DNA of 64,000 nt, taken from positions 1-64,000 of the forward strand of contig JNEU01001169.1 of the NCBI GenBank assembly GCA_000697475.1, read 5' to 3'. This document shows, piece after piece, positions 1 to 12,373 of the stretch; positions within the stretch are counted from its first letter, which is position 1, and every line of letters begins with the position of its first letter. The notes beneath the pieces were generated by a model. It saw only the letters and a program-made list of their open reading frames with translations, had not been told where the DNA came from and ran no database searches. The stretch is from Lichtheimia corymbifera B2541 (lineage: Eukaryota; Mucoromycota; Mucoromycetes; Mucorales; Lichtheimiaceae). The translations under genes and the position numbers were made by a program.

Positions 1-843
1 TCTGACCAAGTTTCAAGTGCGAAATGGGGAATCCCAAGAAAATACATACTAATTGACTTTTTCATAAATCCGGCGCTTTCCCAATTTCCATCCGTCATAG
101 TTAATCCCCCCATTATGCTCTCCCTTTCGTAATTTTCAAATGAAGCATGGGTTCTTGATTAAGACAAAGTTGTTCAGCATATCCTAGAGCACCTTGTGTG
201 CAAGTTTCAGGTTTGAGAAAGGCAATCAAGGTCATGGATCAATTTTACAGTTGCAGGCAGTGCCTGATCTATATAATTTCCACCTTTTCCACTCTCGGCT
301 TCTTGCCTCTTCTTCGTCCCATTCTCAACTGTTGCCCCCATTCAAGTACAACTACCACCTGCAAACGATTGTGCTGCTTCAACCCATCATGTCAATGCTA
401 CGAATATCTTGATCCGATTGTCTTGAGCTGAATGGCAAGCTCATGGCGTGTGCACCCCACTTCAACACACGCCTTTCTTGAAAGTACACACTGTCTTGCA
501 CACTCCAATGTCACAATCAAACGAAACAGCATTCATTCTAGCAGTTACTATTAGCAATGACTTTATTGTCTCAAGCAGCGTTTACAATCTTGTCAGTTTA
601 CTACTACAAAACGCTCTTCTGCCACAACCATCCCGTAACAGCAGCTGCCATTAGCAAGGTCTCCATTGTCTCAAGTTACTTGCGGCCTCTTCGCGTGGAC
701 AGCTGATAGCCATTGTATAAAAGCAGCTTTATTTACGTGTGGCAACTTGCAATGATGCATACGACTTCTAATGAATGGTCCCATATCAGCTATCAAGCAC
801 CCCGCAATACAAGCTCTCTTCGCCTTGTTGAGCTGCACTGAAA
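1..843. other. Gap without a supportable gene
   Basis: Only short overlapping reading frames of under 90 codons are present, none with a recognisable motif or a convincing intron pattern. Two partly similar stretches near 541-580 and 646-680 share an 'attagcaa ... ttgtctcaag' arrangement, a weak local duplication. I see no RNA gene here. Confidence 0.5.
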
Positions 844-1395
844 ATGACCAAGAAAGAGAGAGAACACACTCGGATGGAAAAGGAAGCATATCAGCAGCGA
901 TTACAGAGGCTCTTTCGTATTGGGCTCGCAACGGTTATGGATGAATGGATGGATGCAATCAAGTGCACTAGTGTGGAATCCTGGAATGTTGCTTTGGCTA
1001 CTTGGCCCGTCGTCAGCAGTAACGAACACGTGGATACGACTGAGGATGATGATGGATTGGATGAATTGGATGGCATGGAAACGAGGGCTTATATCTTTGA
1101 CAAGAGAGGATTTACCACCATGGATGATATTGCAACATTCAAGTCAATGCATGCAACAATTACTTTTACAATCATGGATGAAGATGCTATGATGGCAGCA
1201 ACCAAGAATACAATGACACAACGACACCTGCTGATTCTTTGTGATCCACTGGTTGGCATCTGGAAGGAAAGGAAGTATAGTAATTTGAAGGCCGGAAGAG
1301 GAGGTTGGATTATACCCACATCATTGTATCGAGACGCTCTTATTACTTCTGTCATATCATATTCCATAAAGCTTCATTGTTCATATGCTGATTAG
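844..1395 (+). CDS. Hypothetical protein, 183 aa, single exon
   Basis: An uninterrupted frame of 183 codons starts at an ATG in an A-rich context and ends at 1395. I recognise no family. The N-terminus is basic (KKER, then HTRMEKEAYQQRLQRL) and could form a short amphipathic helix. A central acidic stretch around residues 66-76 (TEDDDGLDELDG) suggests a soluble nuclear or cytosolic protein. There is no signal peptide or membrane segment. An AATAAA lies at 1460-1465, about 65 bases past the stop, which fits an expressed gene. Against it: no intron, unlike most neighbours, and no known domain. It may be a chance frame or a gene remnant. Confidence 0.25.
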   Translation: MTKKEREHTRMEKEAYQQRLQRLFRIGLATVMDEWMDAIKCTSVESWNVALATWPVVSSNEHVDTTEDDDGLDELDGMETRAYIFDKRGFTTMDDIATFKSMHATITFTIMDEDAMMAATKNTMTQRHLLILCDPLVGIWKERKYSNLKAGRGGWIIPTSLYRDALITSVISYSIKLHCSYAD

Positions 1396-2248
1396 ACGAT
1401 GGGTAGTGCCAATAACTGATTGTATACATTTTTAAATAGACGCTTGTATTTTCAATGTCAATAAACCCATAGTAATAGTACCCAACAATCCTGCTTGTTA
1501 CGGAAGCTCGATCCATTGTAAGCTTAAACCATTACGGCTAAGAAAGATGATGAGCTCTGTGGCACAAGTACATAATGCTTACCTATGACAACGGCCCTAT
1601 CAGCATGATCCACCTTGTATGTATAGCCTTATATAAGAACGAACCCTAGAGGCAAGCAATACCATTACCGCTCATAGTCTTGGATGCATTGATCATTTAT
1701 GCTTGTTAACCATCACCATCATAGGCAGACATTACTATTTAGGGATTGTCTATCATGCACTCTCCACCAATAAGAACCCTTAAACATTGCCTCTATTAGT
1801 TTTACTACACGAGTCCCTCTGCATCGTTTGTACGTAATATCAGGGTCAAGCTATTTAACAATGAACAAAGACCACTCGTCATACATCATGCATAAATAAA
1901 TCATAAAGACAGTCATGTCTCAAAACTTTACAATCAAACGTGGGCTCTTTCATAAGGTCCTCATATGGTAGCCCACATGGCACTTTCCAGTTGACCATGG
2001 CATGTTGCTTAATAAGTCAAAGATGATCAGTGCATCTGAAAGTATCTTGTTTGAAGTTTGATTGACGTGTGGTGCTCTTTCGTTTAACATCTCCAATAAG
2101 TACCAAGTCTTGTTGTTGCTCTTTATAATCCTTTTTTTTACCATCCCCAATTCCGCATACAGTTTCTTACGTATTATTCATTAGTACAAATATACTTTAA
2201 TGCAAGGAGAGAGAGAGAATGATTAATGGATTGGGGATGATAGGTAGA
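1396..2248. other. Gap with a dispersed repeat copy
   Basis: No gene is visible between the hypothetical frame and the 3' end of the RasGAP gene. AT-rich DNA here includes one copy (about 1836-1905) of a sequence that recurs at about 14395-14455. A GA-rich run lies at about 2204-2218. Confidence 0.5.
1836..1905. repeat. Dispersed repeat, copy 1
   Basis: This stretch shares a core of about 18 identical bases, ACAATGAACAAAGACCAC, with about 14420-14440. Diverged similarity extends on both sides (atcaggg-tcaagct versus atcaggc-tctagct upstream, and tcata downstream). Both copies sit just beyond the 3' end of a minus-strand gene. It is probably a remnant of a small transposable element or a duplicated intergenic block. 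Confidence 0.45.
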
Positions 2249-5200
2249 CTACTCTGTAATTTTCTCAAGCAATCTACTAGCTAATTGGGCGCTCATAACA
2301 GTGTTACCCCTGGCTGCACCAAAGGTGGGGTCTGCTAGTGCAGGAAAACCTAGCTCCTCTAGATATGCTTTTTGAGTTCTTCGATTGGATGAATAGGTGA
2401 AGGCAGGTTCTGAACACGCCGTTACGAGGATATTCTTGACTGCATCGATCACAGCATAATTTTGCCCGCTGACAACAATTTGGTTCATCTTTGGTAAAAG
2501 GGACTCATAGCTATAATGACACATTTACGTTAGCAAAGGAATCTCGATCCTTGAATATCATAATGAGCACTTACACAAGAGCAAAAACTTCTGGAATGGA
2601 GACAGCAGCTTCAGCCAAAAAACTGTACAAGAATAAGCGTTCTGATTCATTTTCGGCCGAGTTGAGCAATGTGACCAGCAGTGACACCAATAGCAGAGCA
2701 GTGGTATTATCGGGAATCTCGAGTGTATCAAAGATACGAACATAGGTAGAGCCAAATTCAATCGTGTCCAAATCGATATCATTGATGCCTGCAAGACGTA
2801 GCAATTCACGTAGAGCATTGTTCTTTGCTGCTAGTGGTAATAAGCCTGCCAAGTAACCCAGCGTGCGTGCTTCGACTACATTTTGCTCCACCGATCGCTT
2901 GCAATCAATTTCCAAAAAGGCTGTCAAACACTGGAATATAACGTCCTTGGAATTGCTATGTTGAATTCCCTTCAATAGTACACCTGCCACGGCAAACGAG
3001 AAATGAGTATCAAAGCTGACGCCACATGCACTATCGAGCTCTTTGGCGACATCTCCAAGTGGGTGTCGAGCATCCATCAATACATCGACCAAGGCTCGCT
3101 TTGTGAATAGCTTGTGTGCATCCAGTGCACGTAGTACGGATTGTAAAAATTCGACAGCTGGAGAAAATATAGCCGGATGCCGCATATGCACCAGTGCAAT
3201 GGCGAGCCAAAAGAGAGATCGTAGATATCGAGAATCCGCAGGCAGGTTGTCAATCACGTTGCTGAGACACATCATGATGCTCACAATCAAATTCGAATCG
3301 CTTTCGTTGAAAATGGCTAATGCACCACGTAAGGCTACGAGGATCTGGTATATAAGGTCATCATCCACTTCATCTTGAGCGAGGCATCCAAGTACAACGA
3401 ACGACCGAGGCTGTATTGCAGGATTGAATTGGAAGGCTGTGCTTGCAACTAGGCCCATCCATCGAGCTCGCCACATGTTGGCAACATCTGCCATGCAAAA
3501 CATTGGTTAGACAAGTTGTCATCAAAACCATTCCTTTCCCATCTTACCTATTGAAGGTGCACCAATGCTAAGAGCATCCAATAAGAGTCGAACAATGCTT
3601 TCCAATGATGATAAGTTGACGGTATCTGCAACATCGGACATGGTCTCTTGAGTGATGGTAAATGCATTAGCATGCGGCTTGGTAAGACCGAAATACACCC
3701 TATTCTTGCTGTCGCACACATCGTTCAAGACAAAATGAAGCTTTTTGATGTTATCATCTGATTGCGGCATGCTAGTGCATAAGGTATGGATCATGTTCAC
3801 AACGAGCTCATGGACTGAAGCGCGAACAAGCGTAGGACCGGTACCGACCAAAAGCGAAACAACATGGAAGATCTCCGGTAAATATGGCTTCCCTGGACCA
3901 ATGTTGTTGAAGGAGAGCATCAACACAAAACGTAGAATAACAGCAATATCGGTCCATGATGGATGTTCGGTCAAGCTGCGGCATGGTCGTAAAGAAGTAT
4001 GTTGTATAACTCGCCGTAATCGACTGATCACTTTGCCTCTTACAGATATACTAGACATCGTCACAATCGTATCTGCCATCACCTCAGCTTGGGGAGAGCC
4101 AATGCCATGTTCAACGGAATACTGAATAAACGCATCGATAATAGGATTGACCATCTCATCCACTTCTCCAAGCGTTTTCCAAATCTTGGCTTGCACGTGC
4201 TTATATATCTATACAAATATACTATTGTTACCTCATGAAGGTGCATGAAAAAGAAGGTATATAACCTACATCAGCTCTTGAAGTTGTGAGCTCAATAAGC
4301 AGTCGAAGAACGTTCTTGGTTTTTGAAAGCTGTTTGTTGTTGTCATCCGGGGTGCTTCGGGTATAAAGTGCCAAGTTGCGTAGCCAAGGTGCCATGTAAT
4401 CCAAACACAAGTGACGCATCAATTCATTCGATTTGCTGAAACCAACAAGGCATTCGTTCAAAAATTCCAGTGTCAGGTGTTGCTCGGTCGTTGATAGGCT
4501 TTCGCTAATGTTGACAATAAAGTCGGTGCTATTTGCAGGAATACACAAGTCTTGTATCATAGCGTCAGTACTTTTGTAAATCCAAAAGCATTCCCAAGTT
4601 ACCTTTTGCATTCAAAAGCTGGTTCCCAATATCAAATCGAAACGTCAAGCTAAGTGCATACAATAAATTGTAAGCCGCTAAGCGCAAGCTTGGATCCTCA
4701 CTTCCAATGTTGAGTAACGACATGTTGAGAAGACGACCAGGGACATCATTGGGACGTAGTGCTCGTTCGTTCAAACCACCAGGCTTTGATGCTTCATATC
4801 GATTCTTGTTGTATCTCAGGAGGGCAAGGATAGCATCGCGTTTGGAAGCTGATAGCACCATTGTGGATTTTCCACGATCGTATTTAATGACAAGTTCACC
4901 ACCATGGTCTTGTTTTGAGTTGGCGAGTGTCATCATATCATCGATTTCAGAGACATGATATACGTCATTGTAAATCGTGTGGAAGTTGTTGTACAGCTCT
5001 TGCTTGCGAACAGTGATGATCTGCATATGCTCTTGTCCAATCTTGAGTGTCACGGGTATCGATGATGCTTTCAGACTCAAGCGTGTCACTGGAAAGAAAG
5101 TCGTGCTTGGTGCTTGTTCAAGGTCAATGGTCTCCTTTGGCAAGTGCACCTCCGATGGAGCAATATTCTCATAGAGTTCTGATAAGGTGACATAGAACTG

Positions 5201-8200
5201 TGCTCTCTTGATGAGTTTGTTGATCAGCTGTCGAGGAAACTTGGAAACGTGGCGCTGCAGGAAGGTATTTGGATTGTAAAAGTGAAGGGCGACCAAATAG
5301 TCATTCATTTCACTGAATATGAGCTGGAAGAATTGCGTGAGCCAGTGTGGTTGGAGTTCACATGTAGGGCTGAAGCGCGTGCAATCAAACACAAATTCGA
5401 ATGGGAGGTTTAAGTAAGGCTCCATCACCTATCATTATACCTTTAAGTATACTTGTCTTTCATGTAAAATCGATATATAAAAACTCACTCTGAGCATGTA
5501 GTAGACGAGAAGCTCGGAATCCGTTTTCTCACTGTCGATATTGCGAGTGATGTAATAAAATACAGGCCGTCCGCCACGCGATGTTCCAGCCTGGTAAAAT
5601 ATATTCCTCGAGCTTATGGATGATACGTCTCGGTGGCTGTTACGTCGAATGAACTCGTTGTAATGGTGATTGCTTTTGCCGATAGCATAGTTGCGTGATA
5701 ATGTCAAATCAGTCTCATTCAAGTCATTGGGTCGACCAAGTTGTGCAATGATTGTCGATAATCGATCGATAGTCTTTTTCCACTCCAGTAATGATTGGGT
5801 ATCATTGGAACCGCCCTTGAACTTCCGCGCTGCCAATTCTCTGCTCATGCGCTCCATATTCTCGAAAAGATAGCGATGCAACTTCATGTATCCTTTTTGA
5901 TCCATGCGAACAGCACCAGTGATCTTTTGATCCGCTTCACGTGCGACGGTCGAAATCTCACGCAAAAAGTTGGTCACCTTGTAAATGTTGTCGGTCAAAA
6001 AGTCATTCAGCACAATCATATGCGTCTCCTTGGCACCAAATAAAACATTGTTGGCGAGGTTTTGCATGACACGTGTTGCTTGTAGCTGTAGCTTTCGTAC
6101 GTTCTTGTTGCGTGGTGTAGCCTGCTTTGAGAATCCCGAATTTTCAGGCGTAACAACGGCAGGTCCAAAAAGACGCAAGAAAACAAATCCACCAACAGCC
6201 GTATTCTTTGATTCAGCATAGCGCTTGAAAACTGCATCACCAATCATGGCAAGCTCTTCCCGGAATGCTCTACGCCTTTGAATTAGTATCATTGTTGAAG
6301 AATTGCATGTCGTTTGACTTACGGTGGTGCATTATCGGCCGAGGAACAAATGGCATTGAGTAATATCTCGGTCGCACGGATAACATTTTGCTTGTTTTTT
6401 GATAAGCTTTCATCAGGTCCCATCTTTTGCGGATCGAGCTCCCAAGTAATCTGGTCGTCCGGTAGTTCATTGATCGCTTCCATAGCTGGCTGCAACGTGA
6501 GACGCACATAATCGACACAAACGGACTTTGCAAATGCTGACAACAACCTTGTCGCCATGGTTGTGCTTCGGAAAAGAGTGGCCTCTTGTTCAGTCGACAT
6601 TATCTCTTTATCAATGGCAGCCTTGAGGAGAGGTGTCACCTTGTTTCGAGACTCAAACGCAGTAAGCAACGTCTCTGCAACGCCCGCAGAATCCGTAGAT
6701 GGACACACGTCGCATAAAACCATCACCACATCAATATCCGCATCAACAAGCACCTATAAAATAGCATATGGTTAGATATATGTCGATGACATTTTGATAT
6801 ATAAACATACATCCACCAGCTTCTCATAGCGATCGGTCATAACATTCTCTGCTAATGTCTCAAACTCTGTGCCTTGATTCAGAATATTGGTCAGCACTTG
6901 CATGAACGCCGTACGGGTACGCGAATCTTCATGATAGCCCATAGCAAGCGAGTACTTCAAGCCAGCATCAACATTTGCACTGAGAAGGTTAGACATGGCC
7001 AAAATAGTAAGGTCTTTGAGCGGTGCCCAATCCTGATAGTTCTCCGTCACTTTGGCAGGCGTCAAGACTTCCTTGTTATTCTTCACCACTGCGGCACTCG
7101 TCAATTCCATCTAAACCAAAAATGAACAAGTATTAATATGCAACAACCTATACCATCCTACATTGGAAAAACATACCTCGCTCATACGACACCGATTCAG
7201 TAATTTCAAAAAGAAGGTGAAGTACTTGTAAAAGAGTCGACTCTTGTTCTGATTGCTATCTGCATCACGCACAGGCTGTGTACTCTGTAAAGGAAGCTGA
7301 TGCAATATTGCCACGATCGCTTTCATGCATGCTTGATCCAAATCCTTGTGCGCCTTATCGCTTTGACCGATATCTGATAATCCATAATAGCCTGTCTTGG
7401 CATTCGTCTTCTATCTCACGCATTAGAAAGGTGGAAAAAGAGTGTATGAGAGCAAGCGTTACATACCAATGAAAAATCACTTGTCCATTCGACTATTTGC
7501 TCCAAGAGCTTGTTCCTTAATCGCATTTCATCCCGTATAACAATCTGCTCCTTCTTTTGCATCAATGCTTCCACAAGATGGCACATCTTGATCTTTATCC
7601 GCAGGGTACTGTAATTGCTCGGTAACTTGTTGATATAGCGTGCAAATTGATCGATAAGCGTGCTAAAGTCGATGTTGAGCAAACAATCTCCAGGATCAAC
7701 GAGTCGGTCCAAAATAAGCTTGAGAATCAACACCGTCTGTTCCACAAAGAGAGTGCTGCGTGGATTGCATAAAGCTTCACCATTGGAATCAAAGCATCGG
7801 ATCATTTGTTGCTCGAGATATTGAAAGAGGATTGCATAAAGTGTAGGTGATAAGTCGGCGCCGAGAATTTCCTTGACACCTTCTCGTATGAATACATTGT
7901 CTGATATCACAAGGCTGACCATTTCAGCGATGAAGGCTTCCACTAGAGCAGCTGGCTCACTAGGTGCAGATACGCGTCGTGGATCACCTTTGTTTTCGGG
8001 TATATCTGATGTCAAGCAGCAACCACCCAATGCAGCCAAGAACCCAGTGTAGTTTTGCCACAAGGTCTGCTTTTCATCATCGAATTCAATGCGATTGACA
8101 GCGGGAGTGATAGGTTTCATTGATGCGGAAGATGTACTTGCTGTTGTTGGTGCTGAGAGCTTACTTTTGCCAGCCTTTTTACTGACGGGTGATACAAGAT

Positions 8201-11200
8201 CGACACTCGTGTCCTCACTAGCTGTTTCGTCGCTCAGTCGGTTCATCAATTGAGTCAGGACCTTCCATCGTTTCCAGACTTCTTCCCATGCTGCCAGGTT
8301 CCCGGGTGTATGATGGGTGATTAAACGCATGTACTTTCTGATACGTTTTTGCTGCACTTTACGTCCAAGGAAAACTGAATCCTCCAATGCCAAATCGGTA
8401 TATACTGGCAGGTTTGAGATAAGCGTAATGTGATTTTGTTGTGGTTCCTCTTCATCATCGACAAGTCGTGCTTCATCGCAAAGATATCCAAGCGTTTTGA
8501 TAGAATCGGAGCATATGTCAGGCTTCGCCCAACATAGAGACACGAGCAATGCGATTTCCAATGCCACCGAAGCTTGTAGTCGTTCACGCGCATCCGAACC
8601 TTCAGAAGCACGTTCCTATACCCAATATCTATTATTCACTCCAAATCTTGTAATCTCCCCACTTCCAATTCATCTTACCTGATTTTCACGTAAAAAGTCG
8701 TTCCTTGTTAAGAACAATCTCATCAACAGGTCGAGTATCGAATGTAAACCATCTTCGTCATTCTTGATATCCAATATCTGCTTGGCCAAAATAAACACCA
8801 CTTTGGATGAGATGCGCCAAAACTTGATCATAATGCGTTGCTCAGATCCCCAATGAATGATATTCTCTTCCAGGTGTAACTTTGCTAAGCATTCGCCCGC
8901 CAATTGTCGAATGCCTTGATCTGAATGCTGAAACAAGTTTGCCATACTTGTCATGATCGCACCATTATCCTCAGCTGGATCAGTGTCGTTGCCCAGCAAT
9001 GCCAAAAGCGGATCCGCACGAAATAAACGAAGCAAATCCTCCAGTAATTCCAATCGACCTTGAGTAGTGATATTCTTACGCTTATCCATCCCAATCTTTC
9101 TTGATCCCATAGAAGGTGTCAGCCATGGTGAAGCGCTGCCAACGTCTTCCACAAATTCCATTGTCATTGTCTGCAAAGACAGCTTCCTCAAGTATGAACA
9201 AATCGACTTGTACATGGATGGTAGTGATGGATTCCACGGGAGTCGATTCTCTTCACGGGCGATGTCAAGACATGCTTTGACAAGGGCAAGCTTATAATCA
9301 AGTGGGGAATTGTCATCGAGACACTGAGGGACCAGCTGCTGCATGGTGTTGTCAGGATCCAATCTCAAGCGTGCCAAAAGGTAATCCGTGACCAAGACCA
9401 AGCGGTTGATCACATAACCATGGGTTGCTGTAGATGCCGAAGAATCGGTAGTCATGGTGCTGCTACGGGTAATATCCCATACTTTTTCTTGCAAATCATC
9501 CTCAATATCAGCAGCGATATGGCGTAACACGCTGTCATCCGTTGGTGGAACATAGGTTGCTGCCTTGCATAAATCCACGTAGCACATAGCTGCAATGTCC
9601 GCTGTCTTTGAAGTGCGTAATGATTTGCGAAGGGTGCCCAAAAACGTCGTCTGTACCATAACATGCCATTCAATATATATTGCTCTCCATGTTTCCTTCT
9701 CTCCAAACTTACTCTTCGATTTTGCGACGATGCATTATCCAGGTAGGCTTGTAATAAAAGATCCTGGGAAAGCACCAAAAGGATTGTTTGCAAAGGCCAA
9801 AGGATTGCTTTCTCTCTTGGGTTGTTGGCGTTGGAGCTGCACATGTCAAATAGATTCTCGGAACCGCTCAATAAACGATTATCGCTGGTGCACACTTCTG
9901 CAAACTGGTTAGGGTATGTCTCGATCCATCTCCAGATAGCTCGTCGCATCATCTTTGCAAACAGCAATTTGCCTTGTCGTTTCATGTGTAAAAAGTAGGG
10001 GCTCAATTCTATATAAAAGAATTGAGATGAGTATAACGATGATGGCTTTTTCACAGAGTAGATATTATTACCTGACAATACGGTATGCACACGTTGTCTT
10101 GTTAGGCAACTGCATTCGAGTAAACGGATCTCTGGAGGATTAATCTCGGAGCCTTCGCCCATGGCACCCAGAATATGCACGGCATTCTTGATTTTGGCAT
10201 AATAAATAGACCAATTGCTAGCACTGACATAATAGAGGACTCGGCCAGCCGTTTTATAAATGTCCATCGTCAGGGATAGCACTTTGGGATCGACATTGAA
10301 TGTGCTGATAAGGATATCGAGAGGGTAGTCGGAAGGTGTTGAAGTTTGCTGATCTATATGCTCTTCCACCAAATGAGCTTGATTAAGAAAACGTCCCACG
10401 AGCGCCAAAAGAAAAGTGACCAAAGCTTCATCCAATGGAGGTGGATCCATCAATTCACCTGATTTGTTTGTTGATGATGATGGTGATGCCGTATCATCTT
10501 GACCCTCTTTCAATTGTTCTCCATCTTCATCTTCGCCATCGTCATCCTCGCTACTATCCTCGATACGTGATGCGGATCCTGCTGCTGATGAATGATTGGG
10601 TCGTGTATAACTTGGTGTCACAGGTGCTTGTAGAAACTCTGTTTCCGTAGAATCCACGGCTCCTGTAGCATTCGCCGCAACCAGTGCCTCAATTGATTGT
10701 GTTGCAGCCATCATTTTCCGTTTGGACGCGAATCGATGTGTTTTCCAATGATGTTGCATGCAAGCTGATAATAGTCGAAGGACAAACAATTGCGATTGTA
10801 GTACATCAAGAGGAATGTGTTGTTCAAACGTTGGCGAGGGTGATTGATAGTTCTATCCGAAAAAGGAGAATTAGAGGGATAGTGTTCCTTTATAACCCAT
10901 CATCCATATTGTTACCTTGGATACATTTTCAAGCACAGTAGCAAGAGCATTGGCAATCGTGGAAAGCTTATATTGAGAGAGTTCAATGATAGCAGCGACT
11001 ATTTTTATCGAAGCAACGTAGACATTGGATGAGAAAGATGATTGTCAAAGAAGTGTATGTGCTGTACCTGTTTGCTGAACAATAGGATCATGTTCCAAGC
11101 TTTCTATCTTCCTTCCACTATTGATCGGTAGCTAGAGCGGCATTCATTAATTCAAGGTCAATGGCAATAGAAAACGTCCCGAGAAACGCCAACATACTCG

Positions 11201-11251
11201 CACAGCGACACGATTGATTAAGCTGAGGATGAGTTTGGTATTGGAGCGCAT
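2249..11251 (-). CDS. Neurofibromin-like Ras GTPase-activating protein (NF1/Ira family)
   Basis: A large gene of about 16 exons, probably encoding roughly 2,500-2,700 aa, close to NF1 (about 2,800). It should switch off Ras by stimulating GTP hydrolysis at membranes. The first exon begins at the ATG at 11251 (MRSNTKLILSLINRVAVR) and splices at GTATGT to LPINSGRKIESLEHD, which resembles the NF1 N-terminus. The RasGAP domain lies at about 5,490-6,750: LFRSTTMATRL carries the likely arginine finger (codon 6568-6570), and FVFLRLFGPAVVTPE near 6,150-6,190 is the FLR signature. A Sec14/CRAL-TRIO-like module follows at about 4,900-5,580 (GGRPVFYYITRN, then LPFEFVFDCTRFSP). Helical-repeat sequence with FNPAIQPRSFVVLGCL near 3,420 matches the NF1 C-terminal region. 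The last exon ends LLEKITE. Introns are mostly 50-70 nt with GT-AG ends. I am sure of the family; individual exon limits are approximate. Confidence 0.93.
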
Positions 11252-12373
11252 AATAGCTGATGACTGGAAACGGTCGTTGATAGTATTATGGTCGCAAATA
11301 AAGCTTCATGTAGCCAATGGCTGATAAAAGGAGAGAGTGATGGGATTGTCAATGGAACATTCACCTTCGCGAGGAGGTGAGGAGAAAAATAAGAAAGCGA
11401 AGAGCAGAGGAAAAGGAAGCCTTAAGAGAGAGAAAGAGAGAGCCAATCTTAAAGGGGGGAATAGACACAAGGCAAGGATCTTCCTGTTTTGTATTCCGCT
11501 GACGTTATTCATTATGTCTCTTTCTTTTGCACTCTCTCTTTCTCTATCCCCCATCTCCTGTTTATATCGGATAAGCATAATGAATTCATTCTTATCTCCC
11601 ATTCACCCCGCCTTATCTGACATTTGTGTGGTCGCTGCTTGGCTGTATGAGTAATTTTAATGCGGAGAGCGTTTCAAGATCTATGCCGACAAGGCCATTC
11701 ACGATAGTAATCCTGTCAAAGAAACATCATAAAGTACTTGGCTCCGATCTACAAACCGGGAATTTTGTCATCTGGGGATGAGATTAAGAATAAGCACACG
11801 TTGCACATTTTTTTGGCTCTTGTATTACTACGATGATGTAACCCAAGTCATACACAATGGTACTGGGTGATACAGGTTGTTCGCGGGGATCACTAACATC
11901 TCCGTTGCACTTGGAGATGCGATGTTCCAAGGTCATTGCCCTTATCGCACAGATTTTCAAAGTTTAGCACGTTATTCGATAATAAAAATAGTGCATTATC
12001 CGGTTCTCACCCTTTTACTACGAGGTTAATGCATAAGCACCCTCGGTTACATAACGCCCAGAACACAAGTTGAAAGGATCTCTGATTCTGGATACGGTCA
12101 AAAATTTTTGAAAGTATCATTGATGATCTAGCTAACGGATCAAGGATCTACTTGTACTAACGAACCTGCATCTCGTTCCTCAAGATAAAAGATTTCCCGG
12201 ACACAGAACCCCAAGTCGTACATATTGGTACTCAAGATCGACCGAAACAAAGTGCTGTTGTGCAACATGATAATTGATGGAGGCTGGCGTTGCTTTCACA
12301 TTTATTATCGCATCCCTCCTCACTGGTAAATTATGGCTCTTATATTCGAAAACTGATATTTTATAAATGAACA
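11252..12373. other. Intergenic, upstream of the RasGAP gene
   Basis: No gene is recognised. The stretch 11370-11470 is purine-rich. Two short similar segments, 11840-11866 and 12207-12233 (cccaagtc-tac ... ttggtact or atggtact), hint at an old local duplication. The RasGAP promoter must lie in the part nearest 11251. Confidence 0.4.

Noticed and set aside
844..1395. Treating the 183-codon frame as a transposase or known enzyme
   Set aside because: No catalytic motif, terminal repeat or family resemblance could be found; kept only as a low-confidence hypothetical.
11306..11654. Overlapping frames of about 100 codons on both strands
   Set aside because: Both arise from purine/pyrimidine-rich DNA (Lys/Arg/Glu on one strand, Leu/Phe/Ser on the other) with no motif.
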